This document shows, piece by piece, positions 36,101-45,799 of a DNA stretch of 64,000 nt. The stretch lies in the NCBI GenBank assembly GCA_963812525.1, contig CAWEVL010000009.1, positions 62,001 through 126,000 of the forward strand. Reading direction: 5' to 3'. The stretch comes from Bog-756 sp963812525. Lineage in GTDB: Bacteria > Actinomycetota > Acidimicrobiia > Acidimicrobiales > RAAP-2. The first letter of the stretch is position 1. The number at the start of each line of letters is the position of its first letter. Below the pieces are notes generated by a model. That model was given only the letters and a program-made list of their open reading frames with translations. It made no database searches and was not told the origin of the DNA. The position numbers were made by a program, and so were the translations under genes.

Positions 36101-36418
36101 CCCCACACCTCCTTCCGTGGCCTGACCAGGCGGTGGGCCTGACGACCACCCGACGATTCTCGCAGACGCTTGATCCCGGCGAACAGACCTCCACGTCCAC
36201 GTCTGGTCCCGGACGAACGGAGGAGACCGGCTGACCGGCTCCCAGGCGTGCCGGAACGGGTCGCCTGCCCGGCAGTCGCGGCCGGTCCAGGCCCTCCGAA
36301 CTGCCCTCGGTCGGTACCGGGTCCGGCCGAGCAGGGACGACGAGTGCTCCGTGTGCCACACACGAACCTCCACCACCGACGTTGCCCTGATCTGGCGGTC
36401 GGGGAGACCGCATCGCCG
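36101..36418. other. intergenic region, no gene seen
   Basis: The bases upstream of the DUF4760-like gene are open in its own frame but have no start site and no motif. I see no other feature. Confidence 0.35.
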
Positions 36419-36970
36419 TCAATTGGGGGTGTAGGCGAGTATCACCACACCGTTGCTGAACCGCGTGACATCGACGAGATTCAGGGCGGGGGCGGTATCG
36501 ATAGCTTCAAACATGTGTTGGCCTCGTCCAATGGCGACCGGGGTGACCAAGAGGTGGAATTCGTCAATCAGGCCGTGCTCCATCAACGTGGCGTCGAGGG
36601 GACCATTCCCGTACTTGATGATGTCGCCACCGGGTTGCTGTTTCAGGTCGGCTACGAACGAAGCCACATCTCCATCGATGACCGTGGCGTTCCATGTCGT
36701 CTCTCGAAGCGTCGTTGAGGCCACAAACTTGGGAATGCTGTTCATTCGCTCGACGAAGTCGTCCAGAACTCCCGATTCGCCACCGGCCATGGCTGGGTAT
36801 GCGGCCGACAATCCTTCGTACGTCACCCGCCCAAGCAGTAGAGCATCCGCCGAGAACAACAATCGTTTGGCATACTCTTTGTGCTCTTCGTTGAGGTAGG
36901 GGAATGCCCACTCGGGCGAGCCAATCTCCCCACCCAGCGAGACGTGGGTCGATTCGATCAGTCTTCTCAT
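36419..36970 (-). CDS. RibD C-terminal domain / dihydrofolate-reductase-like protein
   Basis: This 183-residue protein has the dihydrofolate-reductase-like fold used by RibD C-terminal proteins: ESTHVSLGGEIGSPEW, LLLGRVTYEGLSAAYPAMAG, PKFVASTTL and then LLVTPVAIGRGQHMFE. The YGNGPLDATLMEHGLIDEFH segment is the NADPH-binding turn and active-site region. These YwjB/YyaP-like proteins probably reduce a small molecule with NADPH, though none has a well-defined substrate. It stands alone between two gaps. Confidence 0.88.
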   Translation of the reverse strand: MRRLIESTHVSLGGEIGSPEWAFPYLNEEHKEYAKRLLFSADALLLGRVTYEGLSAAYPAMAGGESGVLDDFVERMNSIPKFVASTTLRETTWNATVIDGDVASFVADLKQQPGGDIIKYGNGPLDATLMEHGLIDEFHLLVTPVAIGRGQHMFEAIDTAPALNLVDVTRFSNGVVILAYTPN

Positions 36971-37660
36971 GCGGTCATGCTCCGATGCCGACGTGGGCGC
37001 CCTCGGTACTCGGACGCCGAAACCTCAGGGGAGGTGGGGGAACCCCGGATCGAACCCGGGCGACTGCGCCCTGTCACAGAGTTGCCGGTCAATGGAGCAC
37101 TCCGGGACCGCTTTGGCTCCGGCGTTGGCAGGCAGGTCGAGTCAGGTCCCGACACCTCCATCGGCACGCAGGGTTCCGGGGCGGTCTCCTCCGAGCATGC
37201 CTCGCATTCACAGCAGAGATCCGCGGCCAAGGGGAGTTCGCAGGTGCTCAGTATCGCCCCAGCTGGTCTGGCGGTGGTGCCGACCGGCAACTACCTGCAG
37301 GACAGCCTCAGGCCAGGACCCGGGATGGCCCACCGGGGCCTGCGGCCGACCGGGCTGGCGGCAACTTGTCTGCCGACGATCTGTCATTGGTGGACCTTTC
37401 CGGCTCCGATCCTAGGGGGCGAATCCGGCGGCCATCCTCATGGGCGCGACGTCCAACCACGCACACCCGAGCCCACCGAGACACCGTTACGACACTCGGA
37501 GAACAGCACTGGTCGACCCGGGGCGATCGGTGACGATACAGGCCAGACGGCCAAATCGGCCGGCCGGTGGGTGCCGGCGGACTGGTTGTTCGGATCGTCC
37601 GGCGCCACTACTGTCATCCTTGGCAGCTGCCGTCCAGGCAGGACTGCTGGGGGAAACAAC
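36971..37660. other. long intergenic region with a tRNA-like 3' half on the minus strand
   Basis: No protein gene is supported. On the minus strand around 37028-37082 the sequence reads CTGTGAC (a His-type anticodon loop), then CCCGG, GTTCGAT, CCGGG and GTTCCCC, resembling a tRNA T-arm and 3' acceptor. A matching 5' acceptor GGGGAAC and D-arm are not found, so it is not a functional tRNA; it may be a fragment or a chance match. Confidence 0.35.
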
Positions 37661-39133
37661 ATGAGACGTTGCCTGTCCGCTTGGCTGACCGTTCTGGCCA
37701 TCTGTTTGATGCTGCCTCTGGCCGCAGACCCCGTCACTGACGCCGGGGCCGCGGCGACGTTGCCGGGGGCCACGGTGTCCGGGCCCTACCCGACCGGATC
37801 TCCGAGCTTCAATGGAACCCTGTATGGCACCAGTTTCAATCTTTCAAGGGTCGGCTATGAGCGATCCCAGTTCTTCCTCTCGGGCACCGCCCACTCCTAT
37901 GTGCCCGTAGGCCCCCTGAACCCGAACGGGAAATGGAAGGTGACTACCGGCGCAAGCGCGCCATACAAGACACGGATAGCCGTCTATCGTCCGACCGACC
38001 CCAGCATGTTCAACGGAACGGTAGTGGTCGAGTGGCTCAATGTGAGCGGTGGGACCGACGACAGTCCTGATTGGACGCTCGCTCACAATGAATTGATTCG
38101 GGAGGGCTTTGCCTGGGTGGGTGTCTCGGCTCAGCAAGTCGGTGTCAACTCGGCGAAATCGACGGATCCCGCGCGGTACGCGTCGCTTTCACATCCCGGT
38201 GACAGCTTCTCCTACGACATCTTCTCCCAAGCCGGTCAAGCCGTCCGCGACGATGCAGCCCAGATACTGGCTGGCCTGCGACCCCGCCGGCTCATCGCCG
38301 CCGGTGAGTCACAGTCTGCCGGTCGCTTGATGACGTACATCGACGCGGTCCAGCCGATCGCCAACGTCTACAACGGCCTCCTCGTCCACAGCCAATTTGG
38401 CGTCGGCGCTCCGGTGTCCCAGTCACCCCAAGCCACCGATTCGGCACCGGACCCGACCACGATTCGCAGTGACCTCCGTGTCCCGGTCCTCGAGTTTGAG
38501 ACTGAAACCGATGTCTCGAGCAGCAACTTGACTGACCGACTGTTCTACGGCAATCCCAAGCTGTTCCGACTCTGGGAGGTGGCGGGTAGTTCTCACTACG
38601 ACTATTACGGTCTCAACATCGGACCCAACGACACCGGCAATGGTCGGGGCGCGGTGGAGAACCTGGTTGCCATGCAGCACCAGGGCCCCAGTTCGTTCGG
38701 CTGCACGATGCCGGTCAACAGCGGCGGCACCCACTGGGTACTCGACGCCGCAGTCCATTGGCTCAATCGATGGGTCGCCAAGGGCCAGTCGCCGCCCCAA
38801 GCTCCCCTCTTGGCAACTACCCAAACCTCGCCGGTCACGTTCCTGCGAGATGCCCATGGGAACGCGATCGGTGGCGTACGATCTCCCCAGGTAGACGCAC
38901 CGATTGCCACACTGTCCGGCCAGTCTGGTGGCGGACCGAGTTTCTGTTTCCTCTTCGGCACGACCGTGCCGTTCAGCGCCAACCAGCTCAGCAGCCTGTA
39001 TCCGACCCACCGCCAGTTCGTCTCCGCCTGGTCCCGTGCAATACGTCGGGACGTCGAGCGTGGCTTCCTTCTCCCGGCGGACGGCGTCGAACTGCGTCAC
39101 TCGGCCGCCGTCTCGCCGGTCGGACGGTCATAG
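37661..39133 (+). CDS. secreted alpha/beta-hydrolase-domain protein (PF20091 type)
   Basis: The ATG at 37661 has GGGGGAA upstream and starts a 490-residue protein with a Sec signal peptide (MRRCLSAWLTVLAICLMLPL, then AADPVTDAGAAA). The mature part reads VVVEWLNVSGGTDDSPDW, then AAGESQSAGRLMTYIDAV with Ser217 as the likely nucleophile. Later come an acidic strand (VPVLEFETETDV) and a His (GSSHYDYYG). This is the alpha/beta hydrolase domain family seen in secreted actinobacterial and proteobacterial proteins. The substrate is unknown. The protein is exported, so it probably acts on an extracellular ester. Confidence 0.83.
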   Translation: MRRCLSAWLTVLAICLMLPLAADPVTDAGAAATLPGATVSGPYPTGSPSFNGTLYGTSFNLSRVGYERSQFFLSGTAHSYVPVGPLNPNGKWKVTTGASAPYKTRIAVYRPTDPSMFNGTVVVEWLNVSGGTDDSPDWTLAHNELIREGFAWVGVSAQQVGVNSAKSTDPARYASLSHPGDSFSYDIFSQAGQAVRDDAAQILAGLRPRRLIAAGESQSAGRLMTYIDAVQPIANVYNGLLVHSQFGVGAPVSQSPQATDSAPDPTTIRSDLRVPVLEFETETDVSSSNLTDRLFYGNPKLFRLWEVAGSSHYDYYGLNIGPNDTGNGRGAVENLVAMQHQGPSSFGCTMPVNSGGTHWVLDAAVHWLNRWVAKGQSPPQAPLLATTQTSPVTFLRDAHGNAIGGVRSPQVDAPIATLSGQSGGGPSFCFLFGTTVPFSANQLSSLYPTHRQFVSAWSRAIRRDVERGFLLPADGVELRHSAAVSPVGRS

Positions 39134-39772
39134 AACGGCACCTTCCGCCAACGACAGGAGCTTCCACTTCGCCTCGGGCGGACGTTCACTCCAACCTCCT
39201 GTCTCGGAGCCGATACCTCCAGCATCCCAGGATGCCGGAGCAATCGGCAGTGCCGCATCCCGGAAGCGGACAGAGCGCTCGGATGCTCCATCGGTCAGGA
39301 GTTGACGGCTGCCGGCCTCCCAGCCCCGGCAACCTCCCCCTGCCGACTTGGTGCGATCCGGTTCGGGCCAATCGCCACCCGGCCAGCATTGGTGGGAGGG
39401 CCTGGTGCCGGCGCACCCTGGCCTAGCGCCAGCTCCTCCCCGGCGCAGCCTGGCCTAGCGCCAGCTCCTCCCCGGCGCTCAGAAACAAGGGGCCCGGGAG
39501 GACATACGGGAACGACGGTTAGCCTGCGTGACCGACTCTGCACCCTGGCGGCCGGCTCTTCGGCGAAGTCACTCCCGGACCCACCAGATTCTATGCGATC
39601 GCGCCCGCCGAGGAAGTAGTGACGACAGGCCCCCAAAATTGCTGGGCAGTGCCCTCTCGACTCAACCAGGATTCGTCTGGCCACCGGCGATGACCGTTGC
39701 CTCCCCGCAGGCGGGGTCACTTCCGGTCGGGAAGCGATCCGTGGTCGGTCCCCGGCGGAATATCGTTGGAGG
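39134..39772. other. intergenic region carrying a 32-base tandem repeat
   Basis: No gene is supported in this stretch. It contains the tandem repeat listed separately. Confidence 0.4.
39417..39478. repeat. 32-bp direct tandem repeat, two copies
   Basis: The unit begins CCTGGCCTAGCGCCAGCTCC and continues TCCCCGGCGC. It starts at 39417 and again at 39449, with identical sequence through the first 30 bases. Each unit has internal dyad potential (CTGGCCTAGCGCCAG). Its function is unknown. Confidence 0.8.
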
Positions 39773-40030
39773 ATGTCGTCACGCCTCGACCGCTCATGGA
39801 GGGTGTTGACCAGCCATCAGACCCCCGAAGGAGACAGATGCATCGATATCTTCTGGAGACCGGACGGCAGCTTTGGCTTCGAGGAGTTTCGTAGGGATCC
39901 GGAGGACATGGGGGCTTGGACGCCGGTCGCCTATTTTTCCGGTCGTGTCTTCACGACCGCGGAGGAAGCCAGGGCGGCCGCCGCGCATGCCGTACCGTGG
40001 CTCGCTCGGCTCCCGGATCAAAGGGGGTGA
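39773..40030 (+). CDS. small conserved hypothetical protein
   Basis: This 85-residue frame has a protein-like core (CIDIFWRPDGSFGFEEFRRD, MGAWTPVAYFSGRVFTTAEE, ARAAAAHAVPWL). It looks like a small alpha/beta protein of the kind found next to unrelated genes in actinobacteria. The ATG follows directly after GGAGG with no spacer, so either the message is leaderless or the start differs. No motif points to a function. Confidence 0.5.
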   Translation: MSSRLDRSWRVLTSHQTPEGDRCIDIFWRPDGSFGFEEFRRDPEDMGAWTPVAYFSGRVFTTAEEARAAAAHAVPWLARLPDQRG

Positions 40031-40124
40031 CCGACGGGTCCCGACGAGACGCTAGGTCCACTACTGGATGGGCCCGGACTCGGGTGGGGGCACGCCGCGG
40101 CGTGGGACGCCCTGGAGAGCGCCG

Positions 40125-42260
40125 TTAGCTCGGCTTGGCCTTCGCAGTCTTCTCGATCAGATTGTGCGGCATCACGTCGTAGTGGTCGTGTTGGGCTCGA
40201 AACCGGCCTCGGCCACCGGTAAGGGAGCGCAGATCGACCGCGTAGCGCTGGATCTCCGTCGTTGGCACGAGTGCGGTGATCTTCTGGACTCCCGCATCGA
40301 GCGTGTCCGTTCCCTGCACCCGGCCGCGGCGGGAGTTGAGGTCGCCGAGCACACTCCCTTGCATGGTGGCGGGGACGGCGACCTCGAGGAGCGAAATTGG
40401 CTCGAGGAGTACCGGGCTGGCCTTGGCCAGTGCTTCTTTGAAGGCAAGCGACCCGGCCATCTTGAAGCTCATCTCGGACGAATCCACAGGGTGATGCTTC
40501 CCGTCGAGACAGGTGACCTGTACGTCAACCACCGGGTACCCGTGTGGTCCACCGGTCTTCATGGCCTCGATCACGCCCTTCTCCACTGCGGGAATGTACT
40601 GCTTGGGGATGGCACCGCCGACAACTCGGTCGATGAAGCGAAATCCGGCTCCACGGTCCAGTGGCTCCACCCGGATCGATGCCACGCCGAACTGGCCGTG
40701 ACCTCCGGTCTGCTTCTTGTATCTTCCCTCCGCCTCGGCCTCCGTTGCGATGGTCTCGCGAAGGGGGATGAGTACGTCCTCGGCGACCACCTCGACGCCG
40801 AACTTGGTCGCCAGGCGCTCCCGTGTCACGGCCAGATGAGTCTCGCCCGTACCCCGGATGATCGTTTGGTGCGTCTCGTCCACCCGCTCGACGACGAGCA
40901 CGGGGTCCTCCTCCTGGAGCCTGTGGAGACCGATCATCAGTTTGTCCTCATCGCCCTTGGACCTTGCCCGTAGGGCAACCGAGAAGACTTCGGGTTCGGT
41001 CGGAGGATGGGGTACGACCACGGGAGTACCTACGGGCGCCAGGGTGTCCCCGGTATTGACGTTCGACAGCTTGGGGACCGCCACGATGTCCCCTGCCCCT
41101 GCTTCCGCGACAGGTTCGGTGTGCTTTCCCCGTATGAGTTCGAGGACATGGAGTCGTTCCTCACCACGGGTGCGGGAATTGGCGAGCACGCTGTCGGGCA
41201 GGACTGTTCCCGAAAGAACGCGCAGGAGCGACACCTTGCCCACGTAGGGGTCGGACGTGGTCTTGAAGACCTGGGCGACGGGTACGCCGGCCGGATCGCA
41301 GATCAAGTGCTGGACATGGCCGCCCGCGGTCACCTCGATCGCCGGCCGGGAATCGGGCGAAGGGGCGACCTCGACCAGGAGCGAGGCGAGCCGATCAATG
41401 CCTATGCCAGATTCGGCGGAACCGCAGGCCACCGGGAACACCACACCGTCGGCGACCCCGCCGGCCAGGGTGTCCTCCAGCTCAATGGCCGAGGGGACCG
41501 TCCCATCGAGATAGCGCTCCATGAGGTCGTCGTCACCGACCACAATTCCTTCGACCAGTTGCTCACGGACCACGTGCTCGGTGGCGGCCAGGACGTCGGG
41601 AATGGGTTCATTGTGTGATTTCCAGTCCTCGTAGAAGATGGCGGTATCGGTCAGGAGGTCAGCGATCCCGCTGATGCCGGCGTCGCCCGCGATCGGAAGC
41701 TCCAGCGGGGCTACGCCCGCGCCGAAGTGCTCCACCAGGGCCTCAAGGGTGCGGTCAAAGTTGGCCTGTTCCCGGTCGAGTTTGTTCACGAAGATGAATC
41801 GGGGAAGGCCCATCTCGGCGGCGAGGGCCCAGACGGCTTCGGTCTGCGCCTCGATCCCCTCCACCGCACTCACCACGATGACCACGGAGTCGACGACCGA
41901 GCATGCCGCCCGCACCTCACCGAAGAAGTCTGCGTAACCCGGGGTGTCGATGATGTTCAGCTTGATGCCGTTGGCCACGCACGGGGCCAGCGACAACGAC
42001 ATCGACATGTGATGCTTGATCTCCTCAGGTTCGAAGTCGCACACCGTCGTGCCGTCACCCACCGTCCCCTGTCTACTGATGGCGCCGGTGGCGAACAGCA
42101 GAGCTTCCGCCAGAGTGGTCTTGCCCGCACCACTGTGACCGAGCAGGGCAACATTGCGTATACCGCTCGGACCGGCGACCGGAGCACCCTGACCAATCGA
42201 GCCCTGTCCGCGTCTGAGCGAAGGTGCCGAGGGGGCGCCCGAGCCGGCGCTAGGCCTCAT
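40125..42260 (-). CDS. elongation factor G-like GTPase (EF-G2 type)
   Basis: The ATG at 42260 with GGGGAG upstream gives 711 residues. The G domain has GHSGAGKT (41-48), DTPGYADF (105-112) and NKLD (159-162). Domain II, the GHGQFG motif of domain IV and the C-terminal domain V (AVPATMQGSVLGDLNSRRGRV) are all present. It is not the main EF-G: the actinobacterial paralogue EF-G2 is distinguished by this altered switch region (GTTVCDFEPEEIKHH), and no rpsL, rpsG or tuf genes are adjacent. EF-G2 may bind ribosomes without active translocation; its role is not defined. The N-terminal 35 residues are low-complexity. Confidence 0.9.
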   Translation of the reverse strand: MRPSAGSGAPSAPSLRRGQGSIGQGAPVAGPSGIRNVALLGHSGAGKTTLAEALLFATGAISRQGTVGDGTTVCDFEPEEIKHHMSMSLSLAPCVANGIKLNIIDTPGYADFFGEVRAACSVVDSVVIVVSAVEGIEAQTEAVWALAAEMGLPRFIFVNKLDREQANFDRTLEALVEHFGAGVAPLELPIAGDAGISGIADLLTDTAIFYEDWKSHNEPIPDVLAATEHVVREQLVEGIVVGDDDLMERYLDGTVPSAIELEDTLAGGVADGVVFPVACGSAESGIGIDRLASLLVEVAPSPDSRPAIEVTAGGHVQHLICDPAGVPVAQVFKTTSDPYVGKVSLLRVLSGTVLPDSVLANSRTRGEERLHVLELIRGKHTEPVAEAGAGDIVAVPKLSNVNTGDTLAPVGTPVVVPHPPTEPEVFSVALRARSKGDEDKLMIGLHRLQEEDPVLVVERVDETHQTIIRGTGETHLAVTRERLATKFGVEVVAEDVLIPLRETIATEAEAEGRYKKQTGGHGQFGVASIRVEPLDRGAGFRFIDRVVGGAIPKQYIPAVEKGVIEAMKTGGPHGYPVVDVQVTCLDGKHHPVDSSEMSFKMAGSLAFKEALAKASPVLLEPISLLEVAVPATMQGSVLGDLNSRRGRVQGTDTLDAGVQKITALVPTTEIQRYAVDLRSLTGGRGRFRAQHDHYDVMPHNLIEKTAKAKPS

Positions 42261-42546
42261 TGTCAGCTCCCCGGTCGATGCTCGCCTCGGCGGGTCCACC
42301 CGGGAGTGCCGTACCCCTCGTCAGGGGCCGCCATGCATTGGCCCGTGTTCGGGAGTCACCCGGCCCCAGCGTCCCGACTTGTGCTGCAGTTCGACGCCTC
42401 ATGCAGTTCACTTCCTCGGGGCGTCCCGCGGGCCGCCGGTTACTCTCTTCGGAAGCAGTGAGTCCACTCTATTCGAACCGTTCGGGCCAGCGCACCGGGG
42501 TCCATTTCTCCCTCCCGGGGCTGGATCCGTGAGTCAAGGTTCGATC

Positions 42547-43809
42547 TCAGAATCCCGTTCCACTTCTGGGAGCGGGCCTTGTGGTGAGTAGGGCGTCGGC
42601 CCGGGACAGACCTCCGGCCCGCAATTCCTCCACCCGCCCGCCGGCGGCCAACAGCGAGGCGGGGAACCCACCTAAGTAGAGAGAGCCCAGAGCGGAGAGA
42701 CCGAGCCGGAGATCCGCCTCTTCCCCCGGACCGGCGCGGCGGCACGATGCGCCTTCCGGACCGGCCTCGAGCACCCAACGGCCCGGCCCTTGGTCGATGT
42801 CGCCCTCAGCTGCTGGGGGCGGCAGGACGTCGAGGACCAGGCGGCCCTCGGCCTGGTAACCGCGGGCCTCGAAGGCCCCGGCGGTATCAAGGATCCGTAG
42901 GTACAGGCGGTCCTCGATGCTGTCGATGTGCAACCGCCGGGGATCTGCGAGACGCCACCGAACCGGTTCGTCCACTGGGCAGCGTTTGACCGTGACCTGA
43001 CCGACGAGATCCAGATCGAGAACGAAGCGCCAAAGCGCGGCTTCGACGTCGGGGGTGCTCCCACGAAGCTCCTCGACGACGATTCCGACCCGGTCGCCGT
43101 GGAACACGTTGGTGTCCCGGGTTGCTCGGTACAGGACGTATCCCTCGTCGCACACCGCGTGGAAGCGGGCGGAAAGTCCGCCTCGGTGGTGTGGTTGGTC
43201 AACCAGGAGCTGCGCCCAGTAGCCGGAACTCCGGTTGACCTCACCTGCTCTCGTCCGGCGTTGCCGTTCGAAGAGCTCAGGTAGCACCTTGAGCGCCTCA
43301 TCCCTTTCGATCAGGGAGAGGTCAAGATCAGGCGGCGGGACAACAAATGCCGAGGCCCGGGTGTCGATCGAGTACTCGGCAAGGTTGGCGGCCAACCCGT
43401 AGCCAAATCTGCCGTAGATGATCGACTCCGATGCCTCGAGCCCGGCGATCGGTTCGCCCCGCTCCCGGGCATCGTCGTGCATGGCTCGCATCAGTTGGCG
43501 CAGGAAGCCCTGTCGCCGGTGGGTGGGGTGTACCCCCACGGCGCTCACCCCGGCCATGGGGACTGTCGGACACGGCCGGCCTGGCATCGGCGGCACCGTG
43601 ACGTCCAGGCTGTAGATGGCCGCGTTGCCGGCGAAGTTGGAGCCGGTGTCCACCACCCAGGCCCGCTCAAGATCAGTCTTGGCTGCCCACAACTCGAAGT
43701 CGGCGATCTGCTCGGGGTCTCCGGCGAACGGTTCGAGGAAGGGGACCATCACGGATTTCCGGAAGTCGGACGCCTCTTCGGGCCGCATTCTTCGAACGAC
43801 GGGATCCAT
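42547..43809 (-). CDS. Eis-like GNAT N-acetyltransferase
   Basis: From the ATG at 43809 the protein has 420 residues, the usual Eis length. An N-terminal GNAT domain has SAVGVHPTHRRQGFLRQLM (acetyl-CoA loop R-R-Q-G-x-x) and EPIAGLEASESIIYGRFGYGLA. A second GNAT-like domain and a C-terminal SCP2-like domain (about 300-410) complete the Eis architecture. Mycobacterial Eis acetylates aminoglycosides and host proteins; environmental relatives have unknown amine substrates. The Eis C-terminal carboxylate role is taken by the final Phe. An upstream in-frame extension lacks coding character. Confidence 0.88.
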   Translation of the reverse strand: MDPVVRRMRPEEASDFRKSVMVPFLEPFAGDPEQIADFELWAAKTDLERAWVVDTGSNFAGNAAIYSLDVTVPPMPGRPCPTVPMAGVSAVGVHPTHRRQGFLRQLMRAMHDDARERGEPIAGLEASESIIYGRFGYGLAANLAEYSIDTRASAFVVPPPDLDLSLIERDEALKVLPELFERQRRTRAGEVNRSSGYWAQLLVDQPHHRGGLSARFHAVCDEGYVLYRATRDTNVFHGDRVGIVVEELRGSTPDVEAALWRFVLDLDLVGQVTVKRCPVDEPVRWRLADPRRLHIDSIEDRLYLRILDTAGAFEARGYQAEGRLVLDVLPPPAAEGDIDQGPGRWVLEAGPEGASCRRAGPGEEADLRLGLSALGSLYLGGFPASLLAAGGRVEELRAGGLSRADALLTTRPAPRSGTGF

Positions 43810-44069
43810 ACCGCCAGTCTGCCCACATCGGGTCAGTTTCGTCATCTCGGCGGAGCCGAGCATGAACGACCCGAGGGAGCGGGAACCATCGACCCCGCAG
43901 GCCGGGGCACCAGGGTCGGCGGGCTCGGTGATCGTCGGCCCGCCATCAAATCGACTGAACGACCGCTGACGCCACCACGCTTCATTTGAGCACTGCCGGG
44001 TTGGGCAACCACCCGAGTCGACCAGCGCCAAACCTTGTTTCCCAGGTCACGCCATCTAAGATCGGGGCG

Positions 44070-44591
44070 GTGAGTCCAGTCCACTCGTATCAGCAACCAT
44101 CGTGGGGGAGACGAATCGGACTGGCCGTGGGCATCCTCGTTGCTCTTGCCCTGGCGGGCTACGTGGGATCAGTGGTCGGTCCCCACTTCAAGGCCACATC
44201 GACCCGGCCGTCCACGTCCGTGTCCACACCTGGGGCATCGACGACCACGACGACGGTGGCCCATGCCAAGGTGACGGTGCTTGTGGCCAACGGCACTCAG
44301 GAACCCAACGCTGCCGCTCATTTCAGTGAGCAACTCCAGCAGCAGGGCTGGAATGTCGCGGTTCCGACCAACACGACCTCGGCGGCATCGAGCACCACGA
44401 TCTACTACGCCCCGTCCCAGCAGCAGGCGGCTGGGGTCATCGCCTCCGAGCTTCAGGTACCGATGACTGGGGTGCAACCGATGAGCGCGACGGTGCCGGT
44501 ACCCAACCCCACCGGTATCGATGTCGTGGTCGTGATCGGAGCGGACCTCGCCGGTACCGGCTTCCCGGCGGCCACGACGACGACCACCTGA
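44070..44591 (+). CDS. membrane-anchored LytR_C-domain protein
   Basis: Starting at GTG 44070, this 173-residue protein has one membrane helix (about 18-38), a Thr/Ser-rich linker (STSVSTPGASTTTTTVAH) and an LytR_C domain (about 65-155) with VTVLVANGTQEPNAAAHFSE, QGWNVAVPTN and TTIYYAPSQQQAAGVIASEL. It ends in a short Thr run. LytR_C domains occur at the end of LCP cell-wall ligases and as stand-alone proteins of unknown role, probably at the cell surface. An upstream GTG at 43986 is open in frame but lacks a ribosome site. Confidence 0.75.
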   Translation: MSPVHSYQQPSWGRRIGLAVGILVALALAGYVGSVVGPHFKATSTRPSTSVSTPGASTTTTTVAHAKVTVLVANGTQEPNAAAHFSEQLQQQGWNVAVPTNTTSAASSTTIYYAPSQQQAAGVIASELQVPMTGVQPMSATVPVPNPTGIDVVVVIGADLAGTGFPAATTTTT

Positions 44592-45021
44592 TCGTCATCG
44601 TGAATGCACCGGCCGTCGACTGCGGCTGGTGACATGTCAGTGTCGATTCCGGATCTGCAGCGGGTCCGACGTTGGCGCCGGGCTCACTCGGCACCATCGG
44701 TCCACCCCTCTGGCGTTCCGCACGTCCTTCTTGGATCAAGGGCACCGCGGCGATCGCTGCGGCCGGAGCGATCAGTGGCAACATGATGATCCAGGCCATG
44801 TGGGCTCGAGCGACGTGTCGTCGATGGCTCGCTCGCCTCCTTCCCCAGCCTGACCGTCCGCCCCGACCGCAGGCTGAGGGCCCACGAAGTGCCAGCTGTG
44901 AGCCAGAGCCCTGAACTCACAGGTCACTGCCAGCTCGGAGGAAGGGGGGAGTCAGCTCGGCGGACCAGGTTGGACGTCAGCTCCCGGAGAGCCCGAGAGC
45001 ACCTGAAGCGAGGAGTACCGC
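44592..45021. other. intergenic region, no supported gene
   Basis: A minus-strand frame (44437-44799) opens with a hydrophobic stretch (MAWIIMLPLIAPAAAIAAV) but overlaps the LytR_C gene, and I do not accept it. No other feature is seen. Confidence 0.35.
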
Positions 45022-45504
45022 ATGTCCCCCACATCCCGCCGATTGCGTCGCGCACTAGTCACCACCGGGCTAGTCGCCGGCGCGAGTCTCGGTGCCGCTG
45101 GCATCGCAACCGCGGCCACCAGCACGACGGCCACCCCATCAGGCCCATCGTCAGCGGCCGCTCCATCCACCGGCGCCCACGCCGCGCCTCCCACCGGTCA
45201 GGCAGGAGATCCGGCGACCATGACGCATGGTCCCAACGAGACGCTACTCACCGGATCGGACCTCGAGAAGGCCACGGCCGCCGCCAACACGGCCGTGCCC
45301 AGTGCGACCATCATCAGGGCCGAGACCAACTCTTCGGGCGCCTCTCCCTACGAAGTCCACATGAAGAAGTCGGACGGCTCGGAGGTGACCGTCGAGCTGG
45401 ATTCCAACTTCGGCGTCATCGCCACAGTCTCCGGCTTCGGAGGCGGCCCCGCGGGCAGCCCGGCTCCGAGTGGCGCACCGTCGTCTTCGGCATCGCCCTA
45501 CTGA
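45022..45504 (+). CDS. secreted PepSY-domain protein
   Basis: This 160-residue protein has a Sec signal peptide (MSPTSRRLRRALVTTGLVAG, ending near ATAA), an Ala/Pro/Thr-rich linker and a PepSY domain (about 70-142). In that domain LLTGSDLEKATAAANTAVPS and then ATIIRAETN, YEVHMKKSDGSEVTVELDSN are the helix and strands. The tail is Gly/Pro/Ser-rich. PepSY domains often inhibit proteases or occur in cell-surface proteins. GGAG near 45008 precedes the ATG. A strong hairpin lies just after the stop. Confidence 0.8.
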   Translation: MSPTSRRLRRALVTTGLVAGASLGAAGIATAATSTTATPSGPSSAAAPSTGAHAAPPTGQAGDPATMTHGPNETLLTGSDLEKATAAANTAVPSATIIRAETNSSGASPYEVHMKKSDGSEVTVELDSNFGVIATVSGFGGGPAGSPAPSGAPSSSASPY

Positions 45505-45522
45505 CTGCGCCCGACACAGCAC

Positions 45523-45565
45523 GCCGGGACCCTCGCTACGGCCCGCGGGTCAGCGAGGGCCCGGC
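45523..45565 (+). terminator. strong hairpin terminator after the PepSY gene
   Basis: GCCGGG-A-CCCTCGCT pairs with AGCGAGGG-CCCGGC, 14 bp with a single bulged A, around a 14-base loop. It begins 19 bases after the stop. There is no T-run. Confidence 0.6.
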
Positions 45566-45799
45566 AGGCTCCCGTGGTCGGGCGCCCAACGGGCGCAGAC
45601 GGACAGTGTCGACCTGAGCGGGTTGCGGTCGGGGACAGCGGCCGGCTCTCGCGACGCCGCGGTCTCTGAGCGACCCGAGGATCCCAAGGTCCTCCGCCGT
45701 GCGCCGTGGGACGGTCGGTGGCCCCGACGGCCGACGGCACGCCGGAGTATCCTGGTGGGTCGGCGTGTTCGGCACGAGCGCAGGCTCAGGGAGTAGACG

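Noticed and set aside
37028..37082. A functional tRNA on the minus strand
   Set aside because: The T-arm-like part is present but there is no matching 5' acceptor or D-arm, so I list it only as a remnant or chance match.
44437..44799. Minus-strand frame with hydrophobic N-terminus
   Set aside because: It runs into the LytR_C gene and lacks a ribosome site.
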